From the NCBI RefSeq assembly GCF_024748695.1, contig NZ_CP087176.1:5263501-5327500 (forward strand): DNA of 64,000 nucleotides, written 5' to 3'. The translations under genes were made by a program, and so were the position numbers. The notes beneath the pieces were generated by a model. It did not search any database. It was not told the origin of the DNA and saw only the letters and a program-made list of their open reading frames with translations. Positions 44,004-52,336 of this stretch are shown piece by piece; positions within the stretch are counted from its first letter, which is position 1, and each line of letters starts with the position of its first letter. This DNA comes from Pseudomonas sp. B21-040. Lineage in GTDB: Bacteria; Pseudomonadota; Gammaproteobacteria; Pseudomonadales; Pseudomonadaceae.

Positions 44004-45152
44004 ATGCTGCGTCGCCGCATGCTGATCATGTTGGGTGTTGTGCTGCTGATTGTACTGGTCCTGGCCGCTTACAAAGCCTTCTCCATCTACACGATGATTC
44101 AAGGCTTCTCCGCGCCAAAGCCGCCGGTCAACGTCGCCGTGGCCACGGCAATCGAGCGGCCGTGGCAAGCGCGCCTGCCGACCGTCGGCACTCTCAAGGC
44201 GCTGCAAGGGGTGGACCTGAGCCTGGAGACTGACGGCACGGTCACGGACGTACAGTTCCAGTCCGGACAGAAGGTCAAGGCCGGCCAGCCCATCGTCCAG
44301 CTCGACAGCGCCGTGGAAACCGCCCTGCTGGAAACGGCTCAGGCCGATCTCGGGTTGGCCATGGTCGATTACTCCCGTGGCAGTCAACTGGTCGGCAGCC
44401 AGGCCATTTCCAAAGGCGAGTTCGATCGCCTCTCGGCCGTGCTGAAAAAGAGCAAGGCTACGGTCAATCAGCTCAGGGCCGCACTCGGCAAAAAAAGCAT
44501 TCATGCGCCGTTCAGCGGGACCATCGGCATTCGCCAGGTGGACGTCGGCGACTATGTCGCCACCGGCACCATGATTGCCACCCTGCAAGATCTCAGCAGT
44601 CTCTACGCCGACTTTTTCGTGCCTGAGCAGTCCGTGCCGAAAATCGCGGTCGGCCAGCCGGTGCAAATCATTGTCGCGGCGTATCCGGCGCAGCAGTTTC
44701 CCGGGACGATCAGTGCGATCAACCCGAAAGTCGAGAACAGCACGCGTAACGTGCAAGTGCGCGCCACCCTGGCCAATCCCGACGGCAAATTGATGCCAGG
44801 CATGTTCGCCAACCTGGACGTGTTGCTGCCCAACCCGCAGCCACGCATCGTCGTACCGGAAAGCGCGATCACCTACACCCTCTACGGCAATTCGGTGTAC
44901 GTGGCCGCGCAGAAAAAAGCTGAAGATGGCAGCGTCGAGAAGGACGACAAGGGCGAGCCGATCCTGGTCGCCGAACGGCGTTTCGTTGAAACCGGTGAAC
45001 GCCGCGAGGGGCTGGTGATCGTTACCAAAGGAGTGCAGAACGGCGAAAAAGTGGTCACGGCCGGCCAGATCAAACTGGACAACGGTGCGCACATCGCGAT
45101 CAGCGACGACAAGACCCTAGCCGAGAAGAACAGTCCGCCGCGCGCGGACTGA
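44004..45152 (+). CDS. mexV: RND efflux membrane-fusion protein MexV
   Basis: A 382-residue HlyD/MexH-type periplasmic adaptor. One N-terminal anchor helix (MLIMLGVVLLIVLVLAAYKA) is followed by a lipoyl half-motif (VDLSLETDGTVTDVQFQSGQ), an alpha hairpin (about 110-180) and the second lipoyl half (SIHAPFSGTIGIRQVDVGDY). It bridges the RND pump to an outer-membrane channel. No channel gene is adjacent; in P. aeruginosa MexVW uses OprM. I start at MLRRRML with AAGGAACTGG upstream rather than at the earlier ATG. It ends 13 bases before mexW. Confidence 0.9.
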   Translation: MLRRRMLIMLGVVLLIVLVLAAYKAFSIYTMIQGFSAPKPPVNVAVATAIERPWQARLPTVGTLKALQGVDLSLETDGTVTDVQFQSGQKVKAGQPIVQLDSAVETALLETAQADLGLAMVDYSRGSQLVGSQAISKGEFDRLSAVLKKSKATVNQLRAALGKKSIHAPFSGTIGIRQVDVGDYVATGTMIATLQDLSSLYADFFVPEQSVPKIAVGQPVQIIVAAYPAQQFPGTISAINPKVENSTRNVQVRATLANPDGKLMPGMFANLDVLLPNPQPRIVVPESAITYTLYGNSVYVAAQKKAEDGSVEKDDKGEPILVAERRFVETGERREGLVIVTKGVQNGEKVVTAGQIKLDNGAHIAISDDKTLAEKNSPPRAD

Positions 45153-45165
45153 TCAAGGAATCCCC

Positions 45166-48100
45166 ATGGCTTTTACCGACCCGTTCATCCGCCGCCCGGT
45201 CCTCGCTACCGTGGTCAGCCTGTTGATTGTGCTGCTGGGCTTTCAGGCCTGGAGCAAACTGCCGCTGCGCCAATACCCGCAAATGGAAAACGCCCTGATC
45301 ACGGTGACGACGGCGTACCCCGGGGCCAACGCCGAAACCATTCAGGGCTACATTACCCAACCGATGCAGCAAAGCCTGGCCAGCGCCGAGGGGATCGACT
45401 ACATGACCTCGGTCAGTCGCCAGAACTTCTCGGTCATCTCGATCTACGCGCGCATCGGCGCCAACACCGACCGTTTGTTCACCGAGCTGTTGGCCAAGGC
45501 CAACGAAGTGAAGAACCAACTGCCCCAGGACGCCGAAGACCCGGTACTGAGCAAGGAAGCCGCCGACGCCTCGGCGCTGATGTACATCAGTTACTTCAGC
45601 AAGGAGCTGAGCAACCCGCAGATCACCGACTACCTGTCGCGGGTCATCCAGCCGAAACTGGCGACCTTGCCGGGCATGGCCGAAGCCGAGATTCTCGGCA
45701 ATCAGGTCTTTGCCATGCGCCTGTGGCTGGACCCGGTAAAACTCGCCGGCTTCGGCTTGAGCGCCAGCGACGTGACCAACGCGGTGCGCCAGTACAACTT
45801 CCTCTCCGCCGCCGGCGAAGTGAAAGGCGAGTACGTGGTGACCAGCATCAACGCCAACACCGAGCTCAAGTCCGCCGAGGCCTTTGCGGCCATTCCGCTG
45901 AAGGTCGATGGCGACAGTCGAGTGCTGTTGCGTGATGTGGCGCGGGTTGAAATGGGCGCGGAAAACTACGACACCATCAGCTCCTTCGGCGGCACGCCCT
46001 CGGTGTACATCGGCATCAAGGCCACGCCCGGCGCCAACCCGCTGGACGTGATCAAGGAAGTGCGCAAGATCATGCCGCAACTGGACGCCCAGCTGCCGCC
46101 TAACCTCAAGGCCGAGATTGCCTACGACGCCACGCTGTTCATCCAGGCCTCGATCGACGAAGTGGTGAAAACCCTGTTCGAGGCGGTGCTGATCGTGATT
46201 GTGGTGGTGTTCCTGTTCCTCGGCGCATTCCGTTCCGTCGTGATCCCGGTGGTTACTATCCCGTTGTCGATGATCGGCGTGATGTTCTTCATGCAGATGA
46301 TGGGGTATTCGATCAACCTGCTGACCCTGCTGGCGATGGTATTGGCCATCGGCCTGGTGGTGGACGACGCCATTGTTGTGGTGGAAAACATCCACCGGCA
46401 CATCGAGGAAGGCAAGACACCGTTCGATGCGGCCATCGAAGGCGCCCGGGAAATCGCCATGCCGGTGGTTTCCATGACCATCACCCTGGCGGCGGTCTAC
46501 GCGCCGATCGGCTTTCTGACGGGGCTGACGGGGGCGCTGTTCAAGGAGTTTGCCCTGACGCTGGCCGGCGCGGTGGTGATCTCCGGGATCATTGCCCTGA
46601 CCTTGTCACCAATGATGTGCGCACTGCTGCTGCGTCACGATGAAAACCCCAGCGGCCTGGCCCACCGCCTGGACCTGATTTTCGAAAGCCTCAAGCGTCG
46701 TTATCAAAGCATGCTGCACGGCACGCTCAACACCCGGCCAGTTGTGCTGGTGTTCGCCGTGATTGTGCTGTGCCTGATTCCGGTACTGCTCAAGTTCACC
46801 AAATCGGAACTGGCGCCGGACGAGGATCAGGGCATCATTTTCATGATGGCCAGCGCACCGCAACCGACCAACCTCGATTACCTGAACACCTACACCGACG
46901 AGTTCGTCACGATCTTCAAGGCGTTTCCCGAGTACTACTCTTCGTTCCAGATCAACGGTTTCAACGGCGTGCAATCAGGGATCGGCGGCTTCTTGCTCAA
47001 GCCGTGGAACGAGCGCGACCGCACTCAAATGCAGATCCTGCCCGACGTCCAGGCCAAACTGGAAAGCATCCCGGGCTTGCAGATTTTCGGTTTCAACCTG
47101 CCCTCCCTGCCCGGCACCGGCCAGGGCCTGCCGTTTCAGTTCGTCATCAATACCGCCAACGATTACGAGTTGCTGCTGCAAGTGATGGACCGGGTGAAAA
47201 AGCGCGCCATGGAGTCCGGCAAGTTCGCCTTCGTCGACGTCGACCTGGCCTTCGACAAGCCCGAGGTGGTGGTCGATATCGACCGCGCCAAGGCCGCGCA
47301 GATGGGTGTATCCATGCAAGACCTGGGCGGAACGCTGGCGACGTTGCTGGGGGAGGCGGAAATCAACCGTTTCACCATTGAGGGGCGCAGCTACAAGGTC
47401 ATCGCGCAGGTCGAACGCCCCTTCCGGGACAATCCGGACTGGCTGAACAACTATTACGTGAAGAACACCAAGGGCGAATTGCTGGCCCTGTCGACCCTGA
47501 TCACCGTGACCGACCGTGCGCGGCCACGGCAGTTGAACCAGTTCCAGCAACTCAACTCGGCCATCCTTTCAGGGGTACCGCTGGTCAGCATGGGCGAAGC
47601 CATCGAGGTCGTGCGGCAGATCGCCCGGGAAGAAGCGCCGGCGGGCTTCGCCGTCGACTATGCCGGGGCATCGCGGCAATACGTTCAGGAAGGCAGTGCG
47701 CTGTGGGTGACCTTCGCCCTGGCACTGGCGATCATTTTCCTGGTACTGGCCGCGCAGTTTGAAAGCTTTCGCGACCCGCTGGTGATTCTGGTGACCGTGC
47801 CGCTGTCGATTTGCGGCGCGTTGATCCCGCTGTTCCTGGGCTGGTCGAGCATGAACATTTACACCCAGGTCGGGTTGGTGACCCTGATCGGGCTAATCAG
47901 CAAGCACGGGATTTTGATCGTCGAGTTCGCCAACCTGTTGCGCAAGGAAAAAGGGCTGACGGCTCGTGAAGCGGTCGAGGAAGCGGCGGCGATTCGACTT
48001 CGCCCTGTACTGATGACCACGGCAGCGATGGTGTTCGGCATGGTGCCGTTGATCATCGCGACGGGCGCGGGGGCGGTCAGCCGGTTTGATATCGGCACGG

Positions 48101-48201
48101 TGATCGCTACGGGGATGTCGATCGGGACGTTGTTTACGTTGTTCGTGTTGCCGTGCATCTACACATTGCTGGCCAAACCCGACGCTAAAGAACGCGCATG
48201 A
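45166..48201 (+). CDS. mexW: RND efflux transporter MexW
   Basis: A 1011-residue inner-membrane proton antiporter with the RND layout: 12 helices and two large periplasmic loops. The proton-relay aspartates lie in AIGLVVDDAIVVVENIHRHI. Other motifs are FIRRPVLATVVSLLIVLLGF at the start and GLVTLIGLISKHGILIVEFA in the second half. The length is at the short end of HAE1 pumps, as for MexW/MdtC-like members. Context with mexV and the upstream icmP block matches the mexVW locus. CAAGGAA precedes the ATG. Confidence 0.92.
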   Translation: MAFTDPFIRRPVLATVVSLLIVLLGFQAWSKLPLRQYPQMENALITVTTAYPGANAETIQGYITQPMQQSLASAEGIDYMTSVSRQNFSVISIYARIGANTDRLFTELLAKANEVKNQLPQDAEDPVLSKEAADASALMYISYFSKELSNPQITDYLSRVIQPKLATLPGMAEAEILGNQVFAMRLWLDPVKLAGFGLSASDVTNAVRQYNFLSAAGEVKGEYVVTSINANTELKSAEAFAAIPLKVDGDSRVLLRDVARVEMGAENYDTISSFGGTPSVYIGIKATPGANPLDVIKEVRKIMPQLDAQLPPNLKAEIAYDATLFIQASIDEVVKTLFEAVLIVIVVVFLFLGAFRSVVIPVVTIPLSMIGVMFFMQMMGYSINLLTLLAMVLAIGLVVDDAIVVVENIHRHIEEGKTPFDAAIEGAREIAMPVVSMTITLAAVYAPIGFLTGLTGALFKEFALTLAGAVVISGIIALTLSPMMCALLLRHDENPSGLAHRLDLIFESLKRRYQSMLHGTLNTRPVVLVFAVIVLCLIPVLLKFTKSELAPDEDQGIIFMMASAPQPTNLDYLNTYTDEFVTIFKAFPEYYSSFQINGFNGVQSGIGGFLLKPWNERDRTQMQILPDVQAKLESIPGLQIFGFNLPSLPGTGQGLPFQFVINTANDYELLLQVMDRVKKRAMESGKFAFVDVDLAFDKPEVVVDIDRAKAAQMGVSMQDLGGTLATLLGEAEINRFTIEGRSYKVIAQVERPFRDNPDWLNNYYVKNTKGELLALSTLITVTDRARPRQLNQFQQLNSAILSGVPLVSMGEAIEVVRQIAREEAPAGFAVDYAGASRQYVQEGSALWVTFALALAIIFLVLAAQFESFRDPLVILVTVPLSICGALIPLFLGWSSMNIYTQVGLVTLIGLISKHGILIVEFANLLRKEKGLTAREAVEEAAAIRLRPVLMTTAAMVFGMVPLIIATGAGAVSRFDIGTVIATGMSIGTLFTLFVLPCIYTLLAKPDAKERA

Positions 48202-48220
48202 CCGCACGGCTGACGCTCGC

Positions 48221-48325
48221 TCCCACGCTCTGCGTGGGAATGCAGCCAGGGACGCTCCGCGTCCCACCAAAGGCCGAACGCGGAGCGTCCGTTGATGCAT
48301 TCCCACGCAGAGCGTGGGAATGATC
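48221..48325. repeat. Intergenic palindromic repeat, GTTCCCACGC family, copy 5
   Basis: TCCCACGCTCTGCGTGGGAA, then GGGACGCTCCGCGTCCC, and CCCACGCAGAGCGTGGGAA. It lacks the outermost GATCGT on the left. Confidence 0.92.
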
Positions 48326-48352
48326 CAGCAGCAGCTTGGAAATCGGGCAATA

Positions 48353-48385
48353 AAAAGGCCTCGCAGATGCGAGGCCTTTTATTTT
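48353..48385. terminator. Bidirectional terminator between mexW and the inaA operon
   Basis: AAAAGGCCTCGC / GCGAGGCCTTTT with loop AGAT, T-rich on both strands. It ends both convergent transcripts. Confidence 0.93.
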
Positions 48386-48398
48386 GGTTTCAATCGGG

Positions 48399-48626
48399 TC
48401 AACTTTGCGGCCTCATTCCCTGAGCAAGTCCGAACATGAGCAACAACAGATCGTGGTCGGGTTGCGCTGCCGAGGAGGCTTTGATTGCCCGTGGAATTGG
48501 ACAGTGAGCATCGCTGCTCACTGAACTGAGGACCTGCGTGCGAGGCTGCTCCCAGGCAGCCACCGCCAAAGTAGCAACTGCCAAGGCTCCAACTAAAAAC
48601 AAACCTCGTGCAATTTCTAGTTTCAT
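48399..48626 (-). CDS. Small exported or membrane-anchored protein, 75 aa
   Basis: The third gene of the ColR-side operon. The N-terminus MKLEIARGLFLVGALAVATL is a good signal or anchor sequence. The mature part is short with one cysteine (SSDAHCPIPRAI). AAGGG is nine bases from the ATG and the gap to inaA is two bases, both of which support translation. I do not recognise a family. A terminator follows its stop. The position matches a small hypothetical gene I recall next to inaA in other pseudomonads. Confidence 0.68.
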   Translation of the reverse strand: MKLEIARGLFLVGALAVATLAVAAWEQPRTQVLSSVSSDAHCPIPRAIKASSAAQPDHDLLLLMFGLAQGMRPQS

Positions 48627-48628
48627 CG

Positions 48629-49342
48629 CTATAAACCCTTGATAGCGCTGCCAAACGCCGTCTCATAAAAGTAGACAAGTTTTTTCCAGTCCGCAGCGCT
48701 GAACGACGAGTGGCGACGCAGTTGCTTCATGTCATGTGCAGCCGCCTGATAAGCCGTCATACGCTGTCGGCACTTCTCCAGGTCGATCAAGGCAATTTCG
48801 ACCTTGGCCGACTCACCTTCACCGGTGACCCGCAGAAACACATGCTTGATGTAGATGCAGCTGTGCTGCCACCGCCCCTTGTGCATGCGGGCGAGGTTTT
48901 CGGCCAGATCTTTCAACACACGATCATTCACCGCTTCGCCATGACGCTCTCGACCACCACCGGCGTACCACTTTTCGATTTCGTCGAAGCCATCCAGCGA
49001 CTTGGTCACCAGCAATGCGCGCCATTTGTGTACAGGGTCGCGCTGTGCGCCGCAGAAAACGATTTCCGGAACACGCACGTCAAGCTTGCGCAGACCGATG
49101 AGTGCATCTTGCTCACGCAATACGGTAGGGCGGCCAAACGGGTGCAACCAGCTTCGATAGATATGGCCGGTCTGACGCTTGGCGTAGAGCAGTTGTCCAT
49201 CGCTGCCCATGACACGCTGCACACCACTTTCCCCACCGCGGCGAACGTTGGGTTCTTCTACCCATTCACCGCGCTGGCTCCAGAAAAAATCGAAGCGGTC
49301 CTTTGGAGCGACTTCCGTTTCTGCTGCACATTGCACTGCCAT
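48629..49342 (-). CDS. inaA: InaA / LPS-kinase-like protein
   Basis: A 237-residue cytoplasmic protein of the lipopolysaccharide kinase (Kdo/WaaP) family, the InaA group. Kinase-like elements are visible: the ATP-lysine in QLLYAKRQTGHIYRSW, HKGRWQHSCIYIKHVFLRV with the catalytic-loop His, and ALIDLEKCRQRMT as the DxE/DFG-like strand. It may phosphorylate or otherwise modify LPS core sugar; the weak acid-inducible inaA of E. coli has no proven substrate. It starts four bases after the methyltransferase stop and is followed by the small exported protein, so the three form one operon next to colS. Confidence 0.87.
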   Translation of the reverse strand: MAVQCAAETEVAPKDRFDFFWSQRGEWVEEPNVRRGGESGVQRVMGSDGQLLYAKRQTGHIYRSWLHPFGRPTVLREQDALIGLRKLDVRVPEIVFCGAQRDPVHKWRALLVTKSLDGFDEIEKWYAGGGRERHGEAVNDRVLKDLAENLARMHKGRWQHSCIYIKHVFLRVTGEGESAKVEIALIDLEKCRQRMTAYQAAAHDMKQLRRHSSFSAADWKKLVYFYETAFGSAIKGL

Positions 49343-49346
49343 CCTG

Positions 49347-50018
49347 TTACCTCTTGCGTAATACGTAAACGCGCCACATGGCGTAGAGCGGAATAAAGTC
49401 CAGTTTTTCCTGGATACGGAAACCCGCTTGCTCGAATTCCTTCTCCACCGTTGCGGCCGGTAACACAAACCGGTTTTGGTAACCTTCCTGCCCACGTCGC
49501 GCTTCTGAGCGCTTGCGTTTCCAGGCCTTGAAGTTACCGTCCACCCACAACGAAAGGATCACGCTGTCACGGGAGACACGCTGAAATTCGCGCAAAATGG
49601 CCAGTCGATGCTCGGCATCACCGATGTGGTGCAGCAGACGCATACAGAAAATGCTGTCGACGGCGTTATCTGGCAAGGCGATGTCGAAGGCAGAAGTGTG
49701 CAAGGGTTGTACCCGTTTCACCACGTCGGCGGGTTGCGCCTGCATGGCAATCTTCACCATCGATTCCGAGTTGTCTGCGCCGATGATGGCCCGGTTGGCT
49801 TTTTCCGCCAGCATCGGCCAGAAACGCCCTGCACCGCAAGGCAAGTCGAGCACCAGGCCAGGCTCGCCGACCAGTGTCAGCGCCTTGCGTGCCAGCTGTA
49901 TGTCACGCCAGTGGGACAGCTTGCGACCGAGGCCGTCCTGATGCTTGCGCAGGTAGCGTTGAGCGTGTTGATCATCGTACTTTTCGGAAAAATCGAGTTT
50001 GATCGGGCCGTCCATCAT
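49347..50018 (-). CDS. SAM-dependent methyltransferase (class I)
   Basis: A 223-residue class I methyltransferase. The SAM motif I is VLDLPCGAGRFWPMLAEKA, acidic motif II is IGADNSESMVKIA, and motif III is DNAVDSIFCMRLLHHIGDAE. The substrate is unknown; context with inaA suggests an envelope component. AGGAG is seven bases before the first of two tandem ATGs. It heads the operon transcribed away from colS, and a ColR-box-like sequence lies about 70-85 bases upstream. Confidence 0.87.
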   Translation of the reverse strand: MMDGPIKLDFSEKYDDQHAQRYLRKHQDGLGRKLSHWRDIQLARKALTLVGEPGLVLDLPCGAGRFWPMLAEKANRAIIGADNSESMVKIAMQAQPADVVKRVQPLHTSAFDIALPDNAVDSIFCMRLLHHIGDAEHRLAILREFQRVSRDSVILSLWVDGNFKAWKRKRSEARRGQEGYQNRFVLPAATVEKEFEQAGFRIQEKLDFIPLYAMWRVYVLRKR

Positions 50019-50085
50019 CAGGTCTCCTGAAATGCTGATGTCACCAACCTTATGTATTTTTGTGTCGGTGACAGGTCATGCATTT

Positions 50086-50101
50086 GTGAAAATTTCGTTG
50101 A
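50086..50101 (-). promoter_or_regulatory. Candidate ColR box upstream of the methyltransferase-inaA operon
   Basis: On the minus strand, TCAACGAAATTTTCAC matches 14 of 16 positions of the reported ColR consensus YYNASNNYTTTTTCAC (recalled from P. putida work). It keeps the 3' TTTTCAC. In P. putida the operon next to colS is a ColR target. Confidence 0.45.
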
Positions 50102-50176
50102 GCAAACCCCCGAACCATTTCAGGGTTTTACAGGATCGTAACAATAGCGCAGGGCCATCCCTTCGCAACAGGTCAT

Positions 50177-51460
50177 TTAATCACCATCTGACGCCTGTAA
50201 TTCGACCTGAAAACGACAGCCATTAGGCTCCATGGTTGTCAGGCTGACCGTCCAGCCCTGGTTCTCGCAGATCCGCTGCACCAGTGACAACCCAAGGCCC
50301 AGGCCCTCACCGCGTTTTTCAGAACCGCGCACGAAAGGCTCGAACATCGCCTCGCGCTTTTCTTCGGGAATGCCGACACCACTGTCCTCAACCAGAAAAC
50401 CCGTAGCCGTCAGGGTCAACCGGATGAAACCGCGCTCGGTGTAATGCAGAGCATTGCGCAACAGGTTGCCCATCACCGCATGCAAAAGGGTTGCGTTGTA
50501 ACTGGCGGTTGGAGGGGAGCCTTGCTCGACAATCAGCGTCAGCCCTTTGGTCTCGATAGGTTCTCGCCACAGATTGAGCAGCCCGTCGGCTACCTGCTTG
50601 ACGTTCTGCTGCGGTGACATGCTGGCATCTTCACGCTGCGCGCGCGCCAGCATCAGGAAAGTCTGGACCAGTTCCCGCATCTCTTCACAGGCACGGGCAA
50701 TGCGCTCGACCTGGGCCCGCCCGCGCTGATCAATACCAGGGTTTTCCAACAGCAGCTCACAGGAGCTGGCCAGCACCATCAATGGCGTGCGCAGTTCGTG
50801 GCTGACATCACTGGTAAACAACCGCTCGCGGGTCAATGCCTGACGCAAGCGCCCAAGGGTGGCGTCGAAGGCCACGGCCAGCTCGCCCACTTCGTCAGCG
50901 GCATAATCCGGTGCCAGTGGCGGTGCCAGACCCAACAATTGATCGCGGTGACGCACCTGGCGCGCCAGGCGAACCACCGGCGCCATGACTTTGCGCGCCA
51001 GGACCCAGCCGAGAAAGACCGCCAGCGCCAGGCTCAGCACGAAGCCCACCAGCACCACGGCAAACAGCACCCGCTCACGCTCTTCGAAATCGCTTTGGTC
51101 CTGCAACAACACGTAACGCCGGCCGTCGACGATTTCGACCATGGCGTGATACGACAAATGATCGCGAAACACCTCGTGAAAACCCGAGTCCAGGTTGCGC
51201 AGATCCTTGGGCAGCTCGAAATCGCCTGCCCCGCCGCTGAAGTAGAACAACTGGTCCGGCTCGGGGCGGTGGCTCCAGTCCGTGATGCTGTCCATCAGCA
51301 ACAAGCGCTGCAAATCGCCACCCAGGCCGGATGAAATCAGTTTTTCTTCCACCACGTGCACGGTCGCCACAATGCCCATGGCGAAGGCGCCGGCCACCAG
51401 CACGCTCATCAGCGCAAAGGCGATGATGATCCGTTGAGCCAGGCTCTGTTTAAACTCCAT
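50177..51460 (-). CDS. colS: Sensor histidine kinase ColS
   Basis: A 427-residue membrane kinase. Helices at about 10-33 and 132-155 bracket a roughly 100-residue periplasmic domain; HAMP, HisKA (TSDVSHELRTPLMVL) and HATPase (GNLLRNALHYT, DSGVGI, GEGLGLGLSLV) follow. The periplasmic residues reported to bind Fe(III)/Zn in P. putida ColS are all present at the same numbers: Glu38, Asp57, His95, Glu96, and the ExxE pair Glu126/Glu129 (FEERE). It thus probably signals excess metal. The start MEFKQSLAQR overlaps the colR stop by 11 bases. Confidence 0.93.
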   Translation of the reverse strand: MEFKQSLAQRIIIAFALMSVLVAGAFAMGIVATVHVVEEKLISSGLGGDLQRLLLMDSITDWSHRPEPDQLFYFSGGAGDFELPKDLRNLDSGFHEVFRDHLSYHAMVEIVDGRRYVLLQDQSDFEERERVLFAVVLVGFVLSLALAVFLGWVLARKVMAPVVRLARQVRHRDQLLGLAPPLAPDYAADEVGELAVAFDATLGRLRQALTRERLFTSDVSHELRTPLMVLASSCELLLENPGIDQRGRAQVERIARACEEMRELVQTFLMLARAQREDASMSPQQNVKQVADGLLNLWREPIETKGLTLIVEQGSPPTASYNATLLHAVMGNLLRNALHYTERGFIRLTLTATGFLVEDSGVGIPEEKREAMFEPFVRGSEKRGEGLGLGLSLVQRICENQGWTVSLTTMEPNGCRFQVELQASDGD

Positions 51461-52133
51461 CACGGCCCTCGGCCAAGCGATAACCCACACCGTGAACGGT
51501 TTGCAGCAATGGCTTGGCGAACGGTTTGTCGATCACTTGACGCAGTTGATGAACGTGGCTGCGCAGGCTGTCACTGTCCGGGCAGTCGTCGCCCCACAGG
51601 GCTTCTTCGAGAATTTCGCGGCGCAGCACGTGCGGGCTTTTCTGCATCAGCACAGCCAGCAGCTTCAACCCCACCGGATTGAGCTTCAGCAGTCGGCCTT
51701 CGCGGGTCACTTCCAGGGTATCGAGGTCGTAGGCCAGATCGGCGACCTGCAAGGTGCGACGACCGCCACCCTGGGTGCGGCGCATCACCGCTTCAATGCG
51801 CGCGGCCAGTTCAGACAGGGCAAACGGTTTGATCAGGTAATCATCGGCCCCGGACTTGAAGCCCTGCAACCGGTCATCCAGTTGATCGCGAGCGGTGAGC
51901 ATGATCACCGGCGTGTCACGGCGGGCGTCTTCACGCAGGCGTTTACACAGGGTGTAGCCGTCGATGCCGGGCAGCATGATGTCGAGCACGATCAAGTCGT
52001 AATGTTCGGTGGCCGCCAGATGCAGGCCGGACAAACCGTCTTGTGCGCAATCCACGGTATAGCCTTTGAGGCCCAGGTAATCAGCCAGGTTGGCCAGGAT
52101 GTCGCGGTTGTCTTCAACCAATAGAATTCGCAT
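51450..52133 (-). CDS. colR: Response regulator ColR
   Basis: A 227-residue OmpR/PhoB-type regulator. The receiver has acidic pocket VEDN, phosphorylated Asp in LIVLDIMLPGIDG, and Lys in YLIKPFALSEL. The C-terminal winged helix contains LLAVLMQKSPHVLRREILEE and SDSLRSHVHQLRQVIDKP. In P. putida ColR controls membrane-modifying genes in response to Fe, Zn and phenol stress. The ATG (MRILLVEDN) has GGAGAAGG six bases away; an upstream GTG is less likely. It is divergent from the LtaS-like gene, and a near-perfect ColR box lies in the gap. Confidence 0.93.
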   Translation of the reverse strand: MRILLVEDNRDILANLADYLGLKGYTVDCAQDGLSGLHLAATEHYDLIVLDIMLPGIDGYTLCKRLREDARRDTPVIMLTARDQLDDRLQGFKSGADDYLIKPFALSELAARIEAVMRRTQGGGRRTLQVADLAYDLDTLEVTREGRLLKLNPVGLKLLAVLMQKSPHVLRREILEEALWGDDCPDSDSLRSHVHQLRQVIDKPFAKPLLQTVHGVGYRLAEGRDGV

Positions 52134-52249
52134 GGGCACCTTCTCCGTACACAGTAACGGCCGTCTTGGCCCGCGCAGCTTAAGGCCAAGTGTGACTCAG
52201 GGCTAGGGTTACAGGTCGTAGAATCAATTCACTCAACCAAACGGGTGGA

Positions 52250-52265
52250 CTTACAAGTTTTTCAC
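52250..52265 (+). promoter_or_regulatory. Candidate ColR box upstream of the LtaS-like/PAP2 genes
   Basis: CTTACAAGTTTTTCAC matches 15 of 16 positions of YYNASNNYTTTTTCAC (recalled ColR consensus), failing only at the eighth base. It is oriented toward the LtaS-like gene, 71 bases before its start codon, and lies in the colR-divergent gap. Confidence 0.6.
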
Positions 52266-52336
52266 TATCGGTTCACAACCTGAATACAGTGATAGGCTGA
52301 TACTTTCGCGCATTGATAATAAGGAATACACACACA

